Source of the DNA: Suillus spraguei
Lineage: Eukaryota > Basidiomycota > Agaricomycetes > Boletales > Suillaceae
NCBI GenBank assembly: GCA_016800925.1
Contig: JABCPU010000226.1
Coordinates: 1-64,000, forward strand
Direction: 5' to 3'
Length of the DNA: 64,000 nucleotides
Of this stretch, positions 53,059 through 64,000 are shown one piece after another. The first letter of the stretch is position 1, and the number at the start of each line of letters is the position of its first letter. The notes beneath the pieces are model-generated. The model was not told the DNA's origin. It searched no databases and saw nothing but the letters and a program-made list of their open reading frames with translations. A program made the translations under genes and the position numbers.

Positions 53059-54209
53059 TGCATGATTTTGTCATGTGACAACTTAATACTGTTGCCCCCT
53101 ATTAAAACTTGACACAAAAGATTTATTCAAGTTAATAGTTTGCAGTAAATAATAATAAAAAAATCAAAATCAAATGCAATGACATGAGGATGAGATGGGC
53201 AATAAACTCACAAAGATGGTGATGTGGTACTTTTACTTCTCTCAAAATATTGGTTAAAGTTATAATTTATTTCAAGACCAATTATCATTATTAAAGATAA
53301 TTATTAGGATGAAGCCAAGGCCAGGAAGGCAAAAAGAGTGCGAAGCACTCTTTTTGCCTTCCTGTGCCTTGGGCAAACAGAATTATTAGGATGAAGCCTT
53401 GGCCAGGGAGCAAAAGGAGTGCGAAGCACTCCTTTTGCTTCCTGTGCCGAAGGCACAACGGGTGGTGGACTCGTCTATAAAGTATGGGAGAAAGGTGGGA
53501 AAGTCCTCGCTAGCTCACATGGCTTTCGCTTAGGAGCGCTTGCTACGCTTAGCTCGGTTATTTCGCTTAACACCTTTTTGGAAATTTCTCGCGTGGTTTT
53601 TTTCAAGTGCCGACACAGTTGTCCCATTGTGTGATTGCGTGGATTTGTCACGTGCAGCGCCACATGGGTTGAAATTTGCCACAGGTTGTCTGAAGCTGGG
53701 GTAAACACAAATTATGGGTTGTCATTTGCCACAGGTTGTCTGAAGCTGGGGGAAAATGAAATTATTAGGATGGAGCCGAGGCCAGGGAGCCAAAAGGGAG
53801 AGTGAAGGCAAAAGTGAAGGCAAAAAGGAGTGCAAAGGAGTGGAAAGCAAAAAAGGAGGGCAAGCCAAAAATGAGTGCAATTGCAGAAGATGGCTGATAG
53901 GTAAAAACAGAAGGAACTCATCAGGGGCTGGAAGGAGTGGTGGTGCCATCAAAAGGCATGGTCAAGTTGTCAATACCTATGACAAGCTACTCCATCAGGC
54001 ACCAATATCAGGTTGGAAGTTGCCAGCAGGCTGGAAGTGTCCTCCCCCACCCTCAGGAAAAATCTTCTGATAAATTGCTGTTAGATATTGGCTATCAAAG
54101 AATCTGAACTTTGTCATTTGAAAAATCATGTGATTTGTTTAAAAAGCTGCTATGGTCATTAGGATGCAGAGATGGGGGGACAGGAGAGCATGGGGAGGAG
54201 AGAATGAAG

Positions 54210-54531
54210 GCATGGGAGATGGGAGACAGGAGACAGGAGATGGGAGATGGGAGACAGGAGACAGGAGATGGGAGATGGGAGACGGGAGACAGGAGATGGG
54301 AGATGGGAGACAGGAGATGGGAGATGGGAGATGGGAGATGGGAGATGGGAGATGGGAGATGGGAGATGGGAGATGGGAGATGGGAGATGGAAGATGGGAG
54401 ATGGGAGATGGGAGATGGGAGATGGGAGACGGGAGATGGGAGACAGGAGATGGGAGACACAAGACAGGAGACAGGAGACAGGAGACACAAGACGAGGGAC
54501 ACAAGATGGGAGACAGGAGATGGGAGACACA

Positions 54532-54562
<31 letters not shown>

Positions 54563-54750
54563 CGGGAGACACAAGACGGGGGACACAAGATGGAAGACAG
54601 GAGATGGGAGACACAAGACAGGAGACAGGAGACGGGAGACACAAGACGGGGGACACAAGATGGGAGACAGGAGATGGGAGACACAAGATGGGAGACAGCA
54701 GACTGGTAAGAGGAAATGAGAGACAGGAGACCAGTAACAGGAGATGGGAC
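54210..54750 (+). repeat. Heptamer minisatellite 3
   Basis: The first half is mostly GGGAGAT; the second half mixes AGGAGAC with ACACAAGACGGGGG interruptions. It has the same entry (ATTAGGATGCAGAGATGGGG) and exit sequences as arrays 2 and 4. Confidence 0.95.
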
Positions 54751-55360
54751 ACTTGCATGATTTTGTGGTGTGACAACTTAATACTGTTGCCCCCTATTAA
54801 AACTTGACACAAAAGATTTATTCAAGTTAATAGTTTGCATTAAATAATTAAAAAAAATCAAAATCAAATGCAATGACATGAGGATGAGATGGGCAATAAA
54901 CTCACAAAGATGGTGATGTGGTACTTTTACTTCTCTCAAAATATTAGTTAAAGTTATAATTGATTTCAAGACCTATTATCATTATTAAAGATAATGATTA
55001 GGATGAAGCCAAGGCCAGAAAGCCAAAAAGAGTGTGGGCAAAAGAGAATTATTGGGATGAAGCCAAGGCCAGGAAGGCAAAAAGAGTGCGAAGCACTCTT
55101 TTTGCCTTCCTGTGCCTTGGGCAAACAGAATTATTAGGATGAAGCCTTGGCCAGGGAGCAAAAGGAGTGCGAAGCACTCCTTTTGCTTCCTGTGCCGAAG
55201 GCACAACGGGTGGTGGACTCGTCTATAAAGTATGGGAGAAAGGTGGGAATCTGCCTCGCTAGCTCACATGGCTTTCGCTTAGGAACGCTTAGCTCGGCTA
55301 TTTCTTTTTGGAAATTTCTCGCGTGGTTTTTTTGAGTGCCGACTCACTGTTGTCCCATTG

Positions 55361-55470
55361 TATGATTGCGTGACGTGATGCGTGAGTGCGTGACGTGATG
55401 CGTGAGTGCGTGACGTGATGCGTGAGTGCGTGACGTGATGCGTGAGTGCGTGACATGATGCGTGATTGCG
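55361..55470 (+). repeat. 20-bp minisatellite in the CACGTG block
   Basis: Five near-perfect copies of a 20-bp unit (GCGTGACGTGATGCGTGAGT), where other satellite units have one or two pieces of it. It leads directly into the TGGTCACGTGACTGCG palindrome. Confidence 0.88.
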
Positions 55471-55984
55471 TGATTTGGTCACGTGACTGCGCAGCTGGTG
55501 GAATTTGCCATGGGTTGTCTGAAGCTGGGGTAAAACCAAATCATTAGGATGGAGCCAAAGGGAGTGTGAAGCCAAAAGTGAAGCTAAAAAGGAGTGCAAA
55601 GGAGTGCAAAGCAAAAAAGGAGGGCAAGCAAAAATGAGTGCAATTGCAGAAGATGACTGATAGGTAAAAACAGAAGGAACTCATCAGGGGCTGGAAGGAG
55701 TGGTGGCACCATGGTCAAGTTGTCAGGAACAGGTTGATACCTATGACAAGCTACTCCATCAGGCACCAATACCAGGTTGGAAGCTGCCAGCAGGCTGGAA
55801 GTGTCCTCCCTCACCCTCAGGAAAAACTTCTGATAAATTTTTGTTAGATTGATTATATTTTGGCTATCAAAGAATCTGAACTTTGTCATTTGAATAATCA
55901 TGTTATTTGTTTCAAAAGCTGCTATGATCATTAGGATGCAGAGATGGGGGGACAGAAGAGCATGGGGAGGAGAGAATGAAGGCA

Positions 55985-56214
55985 TGGGAGATGGGAGGCA
56001 GGAGATGGGAGATCTGGGAGGCGCAGGAGACAGGAGACAGGAGATATGGGTGACGCAGGAGACAGGAGACAGGAGATATGGGTGGCGCAGGAGACAGGAG
56101 ACAGGAGATATGGGTGATGCAGGAGACAGGAGATGGGAGAGATGGGAGATGGGAGATGGGAGATGGGAGACGGGAGACGGGAGATGGGAGACAGGAGACG
56201 GGAGACGGGAGACT

Positions 56215-56247
<33 letters not shown>

Positions 56248-56375
56248 GATGAGAGACAGGGGAGATGGGGGAGATGGGGAGATGGGGAGATGGGAGATGG
56301 GGGAGATGGGGAGACAGGAGAGATGAGAGATGGGAGATGGGGAGATGGGAGATGGGAGATGGGAGACAGGAGACG

Positions 56376-56429
<54 letters not shown>

Positions 56430-56604
56430 TGGGAGATGGGAGACAGGAGACAGGAGATGGGAGATGGGAGATGGGAGACAGGCGACAGGAGACGGGAGAC
56501 GGGAGACAGGAGATGGGAGACACAAGACGGGAGATGGGAGATGGAAGACACAAGACAGGAGATGGGAGACACAAGATGGGAGATGGGAGACACAAGACGG
56601 GAGA

Positions 56605-56647
<43 letters not shown>

Positions 56648-56757
56648 GGAAGACAGGAGACAGGAGACACAAGATGGGAGATAGGAGACAGCAGACTGGT
56701 AAGAGGAAATGAGAGACAGGAGACCAGTAACAGGAGATAGGAGATGGGAGATGGGAC
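55985..56757 (+). repeat. Heptamer minisatellite 4
   Basis: This array is rich in AGGAGAC variants and in expanded GGGGAGAT 8-mers, with a secondary longer period near its start (GATATGGGTGnnGCAGGAGACAG, three to four copies at about 56040-56130). Confidence 0.93.
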
Positions 56758-57555
56758 ACTTGCATGATTTTGTTGTGTGACAACTTAATACTGTTGCCTC
56801 CTATTAAAACTTGACACAAAAGATTGATTCAAGTTAATAGTTTGCAGTAAATAATTTACAAAAATCAAAATCAAATGCAATGACATGAGGATGAGATGGG
56901 CAATAAACTCACAAAGATAGTGATGTGGTACTTTTACTTCTCTCAAAATATTGGTCAAAGTTATAATTTATTTCAAGACCTCTTATCATTATTAAAGATA
57001 ATTATTAGGATGAAGCCAAGGCCAGGAAGGCAAAAAGAGTGCGAAGCACTCTTTTTGCCTTCCTGTGCCTTGGGCAAACAGAATTATTAGGATGAAGCCT
57101 TGGCCAGGGAGCAAAAGGAGTGCGAAGCACTCCTTTTGCTTCCTGTGCCGAAGGCACAACGGGTGGTGGACTCGTCTATAAAGTATGGGAGAAAGGTGGG
57201 AATCTGCCTCGCTAGCTCACATGGCTTTCGCTTAGGAACGCTTAGCTCGGCTAAACCTTTATTTGGAAATATCGCGTGGTTTTTTCGAGTGCCGATTCAA
57301 TACACTGTTGTCCCATTGTATGATTGCGTGGTTTTGTCACGTGCAGCGCCACACGGGTTAAAAATTTGCCACGGGTTGTCTGAAGCTGGGGTAAAACCAA
57401 ATGATGGGTTGTCATCTGCCACAGGTTGTCTGAACCTGGGGGAAAATGAAATTATTAGGATGAAGCTGAGGCCAGGGAGCCCAAAGGGAGTGTTCAGCCA
57501 AAAGTGAAGCCAAAAAGGAGTGCAAAGGAGTGCAAAGCCAAAAAGAAGTGCGAAG

Positions 57556-58120
57556 GAGACGGGAGATGGGAGATGGGAGATGGGAGATGGGAGATGGGAG
57601 ATGGGAGATGGGAGATGGGAGACAGGGGAGATGGGGGAGATGGGGAGACGGGGAGACGGGGGAGATGGGGAGATGGGGAGACGGGGAGACGGGGGAGATG
57701 GGAGAGATGGGAGACAGGGGAGATGGGAGACAGGGGAGATGGGGGAGATGGGGGAGATGGGGAGATGGGAGAGATGGGGAGATGGTAGATGGTAGATGGG
57801 GAGATGGGGAAGATGGGAGATGGGAGAGATGGGGAAGATGGGAGAAGGGAGATGGGAGATGGGAGATGGGAGAAGGGAGACGGCAGACGGCAGACAGCAG
57901 ACAGCAGACGGGAGATGGCAGATGGCAGATGGCAGACAGGAGACAGGAGATGGGAGATGGGAGATGGCAGACAGGAGACGGGAGTCAGGAGACAGGAGAC
58001 AGGAGATGGGAGATGTGAGACACAAGACGGGAGACGGGAGACACAAGACAGGAGACGGGAGATGGGAGATACAGAAGATGCAGGAGATGGGAGACACAAG
58101 ATGGGAGACAGGAGATGGGA
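57556..58120 (+). repeat. Heptamer minisatellite 5
   Basis: This array begins directly after the purine-rich block, without the usual unique stretch, so the intervening part has been deleted in this unit. It contains many 8-mers and a GGCAGAC/GGCAGAT variant patch (about 57880-57960). Confidence 0.92.
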
Positions 58121-59108
58121 CATGTGACAACTAAATACTGTTGCCCCCTATTGAAACTTGACACAAAAGATTTAGTCAAGTTAACAGTTTCCAGTAAATA
58201 ATTTAAAAAAAATCAAAATCAAATGCAATGACATGAGGATGAGATGGGCAATAAACTCACAAAGATGGTGATGTGGTACTTTTACTTCTCTCAAAATATT
58301 GGTTAAAGTTATAATTTATTTCAAGACCTATTATCATTATTAAAGATAATTATTAGGATGAAGCCAAGGCCAGGAAGGCAAAAAGAGTGCGCAGCACTCT
58401 TTTTGCCTTCCTGTGCCTTGGGCAAACAGAATTATTAGGATGAAGCCTTGGCCAGGGAGCAAAAGGAGTGCGAAGCACTCCTTTTGCTTCCTGTGCCGAA
58501 GGCACAACGGGTGGTGGACTCGTCTATAAAGTATGGGAGAAAGGTGGGAATCTGGCTCGCTAGCTCACATGGCTTTCGCTTAGGAACGCTTAGCTCGGCT
58601 AAACCTTTATTTGGAAATATCGCGTGGTTTTTTCGAGTGCCGATTCAATACACTGTTCTCCCATTGTATGATTGCGTGGTTTTGTCACGTGCAGTGCCAC
58701 ACGGGTTAAAAATTTGCCACGGGTTGTCTGAAGCTGGGGTAAAACCAAATCATGGGTTGTCATCTGCCACAGGTTGTCTGAACCTGGGGGAAAATGAAAT
58801 TATTAGGATGGAGCTGAGGCCAGGGAGCCAAAAGGGAGAGTGAAGGCAAAAGTGAAGGCAAAAAGGAGTGCAAAGGAGTGCAAAGCAAAAAAGGAGGGCA
58901 AGCCAAAAATGAGTGCAATTGCAGAAGATGGCTAATAGGTAAAAACAGAAGGAACTCATCAGGATGCTAAAACCCCAGAACAGCATGATGAATATTCAAG
59001 GAAACTCAAGGATGGCCCACCACCTGGGTGGAAACCCTGAGTCTATATTCCATTTAGAGTGTTAAATACTACATTTTAATAGATTATGTTTGGCAACAAC
59101 TTGAGGAG

Positions 59109-59449
59109 AAATGGGAGATGGGAGACGGGAGATGGGAGACAGGAGATGGGAGATGGGAGATGGGAGACGGGAGATGGGAGATGGGAGACGGGAGACGGGA
59201 GATGGGAGATGGGAGATGGGAGATGGGAGATGGGAGATGGGAGATGGGAGATGGGAGATGGGAGATGGGAGATGGGAGATGGGAGATGGGAGATGGGAGA
59301 TGGGAGATGGGAGATGGGAGATGGGAGATGGGAGACGGGAGACGGGAGACGGGAGACGGGAGACGGGAGACGGGAGACGGGAGACGGGAGACGGGAGACG
59401 GGAGACGGGAGACGGGAGACGGGAGACAGGAGACAGGAGATGGGACACT
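59109..59449 (+). repeat. Heptamer minisatellite 6
   Basis: A cleanly zoned array: mostly GGGAGAT up to about 59335, then about a dozen consecutive GGGAGAC. It enters from a novel flank (58965-59108) not present in other units. Confidence 0.93.
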
Positions 59450-60299
59450 TGCATGATTTTGTGGTGTGACAACTTAATACTGTTGCCCCCTATTAAAACT
59501 TGACACAAAGATTTATTCAAGTTAATGGTTTGCAGTAAATAATTTAAAAAAATCAAAATCAAATGCAATGACATGAGGATGAGATGGGCAATAAACTCAC
59601 AAAGATGGTGATGTGGTACTTTTACTTCTCTAACAGAAAGCCAAAAACAGTGTGGGCAAAAGAGAATTATTGGGATGAAGCCAAGGCCAGGAAGGCAAAA
59701 AGAGTGCGAAGCACTCTTTTTGCCTTCCTGTGCCTTGGGCAAACAGAATTATTAGGATGAAGCCTTGGCCAGGGAGCAAAAGGAGTGCGAAGCACTCCTT
59801 TTGCTTCCTGTGCCGAAGGCACAACGGGTGGTGGACTCGTCTATAAAGTAAGGGGGGAAAGGTGGGAATGTCCTCGCTAGCTCACATGGCTTTCGCTTGC
59901 GTCGCTAAAGGCCACATGGGAACGCTTAGCTCGGCTAAACCTTTATTTGGAAATATCGCGTGGTTTTTTCGAGTGCCGATTCAATACACTGTTCTCCCAT
60001 TGTGTGATTGCGTGATTTGGTCACGTGACTGCGCAGCTGGTGCGTTGTAGTTCCCTAGATATACCCTCGAGCTCCAATCTTCGTTTCCTCTTTTCCCCAC
60101 CACTGCTCCCCCTGCCACATCTTGAGAAAGTAATACTTTTTCAACATATTCAACCTCTGTTTGTTTTTCTCCTTTATTTTGGTAGATATCTTTCACTGTT
60201 CTTGATTCCTGTAAGCCTATATAGTGTACATATTGAAACTATGATAAAAATTAATGATTATGTAATCAGATATCAGGCATTTTCGCTTTTTGACGTGTT

Positions 60300-60350
60300 T
60301 TTGGACCCTTTGGACCCCTGGACCTGGACCTGGACCCTGGACTGGCCGTA
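60300..60350 (+). repeat. Short GGACCTGGACC repeat
   Basis: Several hexamer-like copies of GGACC(C/T)(G/T) in the 5' flank of the Helitron gene. It is probably a local microsatellite in the leader. Confidence 0.6.
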
Positions 60351-60909
60351 TCTTGGAGTTTGAAGCATAGTGAGTGTGATTGTTGTTTGTTACTGGCCCT
60401 GTATTCCATCTGGACTCGCGAACTCCTGTTGATTCAAGACGAACGTGTAACCAAGTCCTACTTCCCTGGCCATCTGTTCTTGCAGGTGTTCGCTGGTTGT
60501 TTCTGGACCTCTGGGTATACTACAGTGTAGAGATTTTGGATTGGCGGGGCACTTTTCTGTGCTAAGTTGGTCTGCTTGCAGCCTTCTTACAGTTGCCATC
60601 CTATCCTTCGGGATAATTTCTCGGACAGCTTTCAGCTGTTCTTAGCACTGTCATACGTCGAACTTCCAGGGTATTAGCTCATCCTGGAAACTGCTGGTAC
60701 TTCTTCAGTCACTCTCGGCAATATTTGTTTGGACCTTTGGTATGTGATATTTTGCTGTATATATATATAATAGGATGGCTTATCTTTGACACAGTGGAAC
60801 TACGACTGTTGGATATTTGGTTCTTCTCTCTCTTTGTTTCATATATCTTCTCCAATGTATGTGGTTATTGACATATTTATTTATTTTGACTGATATTTAT
60901 TCTTGATAG

Positions 60910-61510
60910 GAATCCCTCCACTCCTCCTACCTCTCCTCAGCGGGCACAGGCTGCTGCACGTCAGGCTGAGAGGAATCAACGAAATATTGGCTCCCCTCCT
61001 GCACGTCGCCATCCTGCTCCTATAGCTCAACCATTAGAAAATGCTCCTCAAATGGTAAGAATCAATTTTCTGAGTTTCATGAGACATGTTCTGATATGTT
61101 CATAGAATATTCCTCAGATCTTGGGAAATTTGAACCATGGTCCAATTCCCATGCAAAGGTTTCCTAATATGCCACGTCATGTTATCGAGCATCATGAGGC
61201 TCAACGTATGTGGCGTCTACACCACCAACCACCACTACCTGGGCCACCTGTTCCTGCTCCAGCCTTAGGGCCACCCTTTGGTTATATTCCTCCACCAGCT
61301 GCACTTCAGAATGAGTATGAACGTCGTATGGCAAATGTTGCTGCAGCCACAATAAATAGTCATGAAGCACGGCGTGCTGCAAGGAGAAGGCGTAACAATC
61401 CTCAACAACAGCCAGCACCAGCACCTCCTGCTCCTGTCCCTGCTCCTGTCCCTGCCCCTGCCCCTGCCCCTGCTCCTGCTCCTGCTCCTGCCCCTGCCCC
61501 TGCCCCTGCC

Positions 61511-61552
<42 letters not shown>

Positions 61553-64000
61553 GCTCAGAATAATAACTTAGCAGCCTTTCATTTGCTACAGCAGCAAGCT
61601 GCACAGGGACATAACATTCAGCAGCAGCTAGCTGAAATGGTTGCTAGACATGCTGAGGATTATCGCCGTGAACGGCAGCAGGAACAGGCAGCTGAACAGA
61701 TGAATAGACAGAACTATGACCATTACATGCATGGTCCTATTCATTATGAGGGTGCAGTTGGTCCTCACAATTTCAACAATCCCCATCAATACTTTGCACA
61801 TCATCCTGCACCACCTTTACATGCACTACCTCAACCTGATTATCAACAATTCAATGTTCAGTTTCAGCATGATTTACAGCAGGAACAGATTAGGGATGAC
61901 TTGCTTAATAGACAAGCACAGGAGGCATTGCACCAGCAACAGATCCAGCAGCAACTCCAGCAGCAGGAAGCTGAGCAAATGCATAGACAAGCCCAGGAGG
62001 AGCAAGATGTCATTCACTTGCAGGAGCAGCAAAATAGACAAGCTCAGGATATTCTACGAGCAGGTCAACAGGAAGAGGAGCATTTCAATAGTCAAACTCA
62101 GGATCGTCAGTGAGCAGGTCAACAGGAGGAGGCCCGCCACAACCGTGAGCAGCAGAGAGTTCATGAGGAGTGGGAGCGTCTTGAGGAGGCACTACATGAA
62201 TATAATGACCCACTATCTCAAGAGCAACATGCAGATGATGAAGAGAGAAGGAGAATCCAGCAGCAGGAACAACACCAGGAGCATGAAGAGGAGGACAACC
62301 AGCATATTAATCAGGTCATTCCTATTCCTGATGGAGCCCAACCATATACAGAACCAGCCAACCGTCATACTCTTGGTCCCCTTAATGTGGAGTGTCCCAA
62401 ATGTCATGCACTTCACTTTGCATGTGAAAGACTCTCCAACTCCTCTTTGCAAAACCCTCGCTTTGGTATGTGCTGCTTGCAGGGCCAAGTCAGCCTTCCC
62501 CCATTTCCAGCATGGCCACCTGAGCTGGAGCAGGCATATAGAGACAGAACATTTGTGTCAAAAATTCGCCAATACAACAGTGCTCTTGCATTTACCTCTG
62601 TTGGTGTCAACATTGAGGATCGTGCTATTCAAAGATCTGGCCCAAATGCTTTTCGTATCCATGGCTCTCTCCATCACCTCATGGGCAGTCTTCTACCTCC
62701 AGAGGGTGTCCAGCCTTCATATGCACAACTTTATATATATGACTCTGAAGAAGCCACCAACATCCGCACCACCCGTCCTGGAAATGAAGGTCTTGATCGT
62801 CAGATTCTCAGAGATCTGCATGACATGTTGCATCGAAAACACCCCTATGCTGCTGTCTACAAGCAAGCCTATCAAGTCATGCAAGAGAAGCCTCCAGAGG
62901 AGCAGACAGATGTTTCTGTGCATATTCACTTCCTGCCAGGCACAGATGGTCGAAGATACAACCTTCCCACTGCCAATGAAATTGCTGCAGCTCTTCCTGG
63001 AGATGGATCTGAGGAGGTGTCTCATGAACGCGACATCATTTTATATTATCAAAATGGTCGACTTAGACGCATCAGTCAACTCAACCATGCATATGCCTGT
63101 CTTCATTATGTCCTTCTCTTTCCTAATGGAGAGGATGGCTGGGACCTCTACATTGATATGATCATTCCTCAGGGTGGACGTGCACGTGCCAAAAAAGTGA
63201 CTCAGCTGCTGTATTATGCCTTTCGGCTTCATCCCCGTCCAGCTTGCATTGACCACAACAACATCTTTCGTGGTGGAAGGCTGTTCCAGCAGTATGTTGT
63301 TGATGCTTGGGCATCCATTGAGCAGAGCAGACTCAACTGGATAAGAAACAACCAGAAGAAGATCAGGGCTGACTGCTACCAAGGCCTCACAGACAATATT
63401 CTCAATGATGGAGTAGGCAATTTGGCTGAGACAGGTCGTGCTATAATCCTTCCCTCCTCTCATTCTGGAAGCCCTCGCTATATGCAGCAGCTACTGCAGG
63501 ACTCCTTGGCCATCTGCCGTGCCTGCAAGAAACCTGATCTCTTCCTGACAATGACTGCCAATGGGAACTGGCCTGAGATTACTGAGAATCTCCTTCCAGG
63601 TAAAGTGACATACTGATGCATTATTATGACTTGATTCTGACAAGTTTTCTAATGTAGGTCAAACTGCTGTGGACCGTCCAGACTTGGTGGCTCGCGTATT
63701 CTATCAAAAGCAGCAGGCTCTGCTGAAGAAAGTTCGCAATGGCTACTATGGCAAGGTTGCAGGATTGGTGTACACCATTGAATATCAGAAGCGTGGTCTG
63801 CCTCACATGCACCTTCTCATCTTCCTGGATCCAGACCACAAGATTCGCACTGTGGAACAAATAGACTCCTTCATCTCTGCCCAGATACCTGACAGAAATG
63901 TCCATCCCCAACTCTATGAGGCTGTGGAGAAATACATGCTTCATGGCCCCTGCTCTCCAGAACGTTGCTTGGAGAATGGACGTTGCAAAAAGCACTTTCC
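60910..64000 (+). pseudogene. Helitron Rep/helicase gene, 5' portion, one in-frame TGA
   Basis: Exons are 60910-61054, 61106-63599 and 63658 onward, with introns of 51 and 58 nt and matching phases. The N-terminus is proline/alanine-rich, with a run of PAP repeats (about 61410-61550) coded by CCTGCT/CCTGCC hexamers. A glutamine-rich coiled coil follows. TGA at 62111-62113 interrupts this frame; the same frame resumes and continues to 63599. Next come a zinc-cluster region (VECPKCHALHFACERL, FGMCCLQG), the Helitron N-terminal domain (FRIHGSLHHLMGSLLPPEG, HAYACLHYVLLFPNGEDGW, LFLTMTANGNWPEI) and the HUH motif GLPHMHLLIFL. CxxxxC motifs (CSPERCLENGRCKKHF) end the window. The two Rep tyrosines and the helicase lie outside. 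The true start codon is upstream and not identified. Confidence 0.87.
61410..61552 (+). repeat. CCTGCT/CCTGCC hexanucleotide repeat in the Helitron gene
   Basis: About 20 hexamers coding Pro-Ala dipeptides. Because the unit is six bases, length changes keep the frame. The repeat also creates leucine-rich and glutamine/glutamate-rich frames that are not genes. Confidence 0.88.

Larger units (their letters stand above)
49341..60042. repeat. Higher-order satellite array, six full units plus ends
   Basis: A composite unit recurs with period marks at the sequence ACTCGTCTA(T/A)AA. Starts fall near 51213, 53471, 55221, 57171, 58521 and 59838, giving units of about 1.3-2.3 kb. Each unit holds, in order: a CTCGCTAGCTC block, a block ending in CCCATTGT with GTGATTGCGTGA runs, a TGCCACGGGTTGTCTGAAGCTGG block, a purine-rich AAAAGGAGTGCAAAG block, a unique-looking stretch with GGCACCAATA, a G-rich heptamer array, an AT-rich stretch (TTATTCAAGTTAATAG), and a pair of long hairpins. 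Array length varies between units while flanks stay nearly identical. All units share one orientation. No coding function is supported. Confidence 0.93.
60043..64000 (+). mobile_element. Helitron, right end outside the window
   Basis: A Rep/helicase-type gene occupies most of this interval, starting right after the last satellite block. The 5' terminus cannot be placed exactly; sequence unlike the satellite begins at about 60043. Helitrons replicate by rolling circle, using a HUH nuclease and a helicase. The helicase part and 3' terminus lie beyond 64000. Confidence 0.8.

Noticed and set aside
50077..59503. Many long open frames on both strands with repeating MGDGRWE or SHLPSPI peptides
   Set aside because: A stop-free heptamer repeat keeps several frames on both strands open. 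There are no flanking splice or start contexts, and the peptide changes with repeat number; they are compositional.
49341..60042. Telomere or subtelomere repeat
   Set aside because: The heptamer is GGGAGAT, not the TTAGGG found in most fungi, and the array is followed by a Helitron rather than a chromosome end.

Overview
The window looks like nuclear DNA of a mushroom-forming basidiomycete (Agaricomycetes). The evidence is many short introns of about 45-60 nt, a KDZ-class transposase, a chromovirus-like Ty3 element, a basidiomycete-type Helitron, and a compact block of ordinary fungal housekeeping genes between transposon-rich flanks. All assignments come from reading the sequence and from recalled family features; no database was searched.

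Layout. (1) 1-17.8 kb is a nested transposon. A Ty3/gypsy LTR element runs from 1604 to 17817 with target duplication TGCAG. Its 5' LTR is split by an 8.67-kb KDZ DNA transposon (1693-10363, 8-bp duplication GCTCAACG, terminal inverted repeats of about 0.8 kb). The KDZ element holds a multi-exon transposase with disabling changes, a Helitron exon fossil and another repeat inside one transposase intron, two passenger genes, and a palindromic 60-bp repeat array. (2) 17.9-18.65 kb is a tandem array of five tRNA-Leu(CAA)-like units on the minus strand. (3) 19-25.6 kb is repeat debris, with a DDE_1 (pogo/CENP-B-like) transposase relic split by a 1.87-kb insertion. (4) 25.7-29.2 kb is a fragmented multi-exon gene of unknown function, with a possible PD-(D/E)XK-like stretch. 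(5) 32.3-48.4 kb is the genic island: a chromodomain/coiled-coil protein with two single-base frame breaks, a large BEACH-WD40 protein, an alpha/beta-hydrolase relic, triosephosphate isomerase, and a short-chain dehydrogenase with a decayed duplicate. (6) 49.3-60.05 kb is a satellite of 1.3-2.3-kb higher-order units. Each unit pairs a G-rich heptamer (GGGAGAT) minisatellite with a fixed cassette containing hairpins tipped by GCGAAGC, plus CACGTG palindromes. (7) 60.05-64 kb is a Helitron whose Rep/helicase gene runs off the right edge.

Cross-cutting pattern. In-frame stops in the gypsy, KDZ and Helitron coding regions are nearly all TGA, often where arginine CGA is expected, and many differences between the two LTRs are CG versus TG or CA. 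This is what deamination of methylated CpG in silenced transposons would produce. The housekeeping genes are largely intact by comparison.
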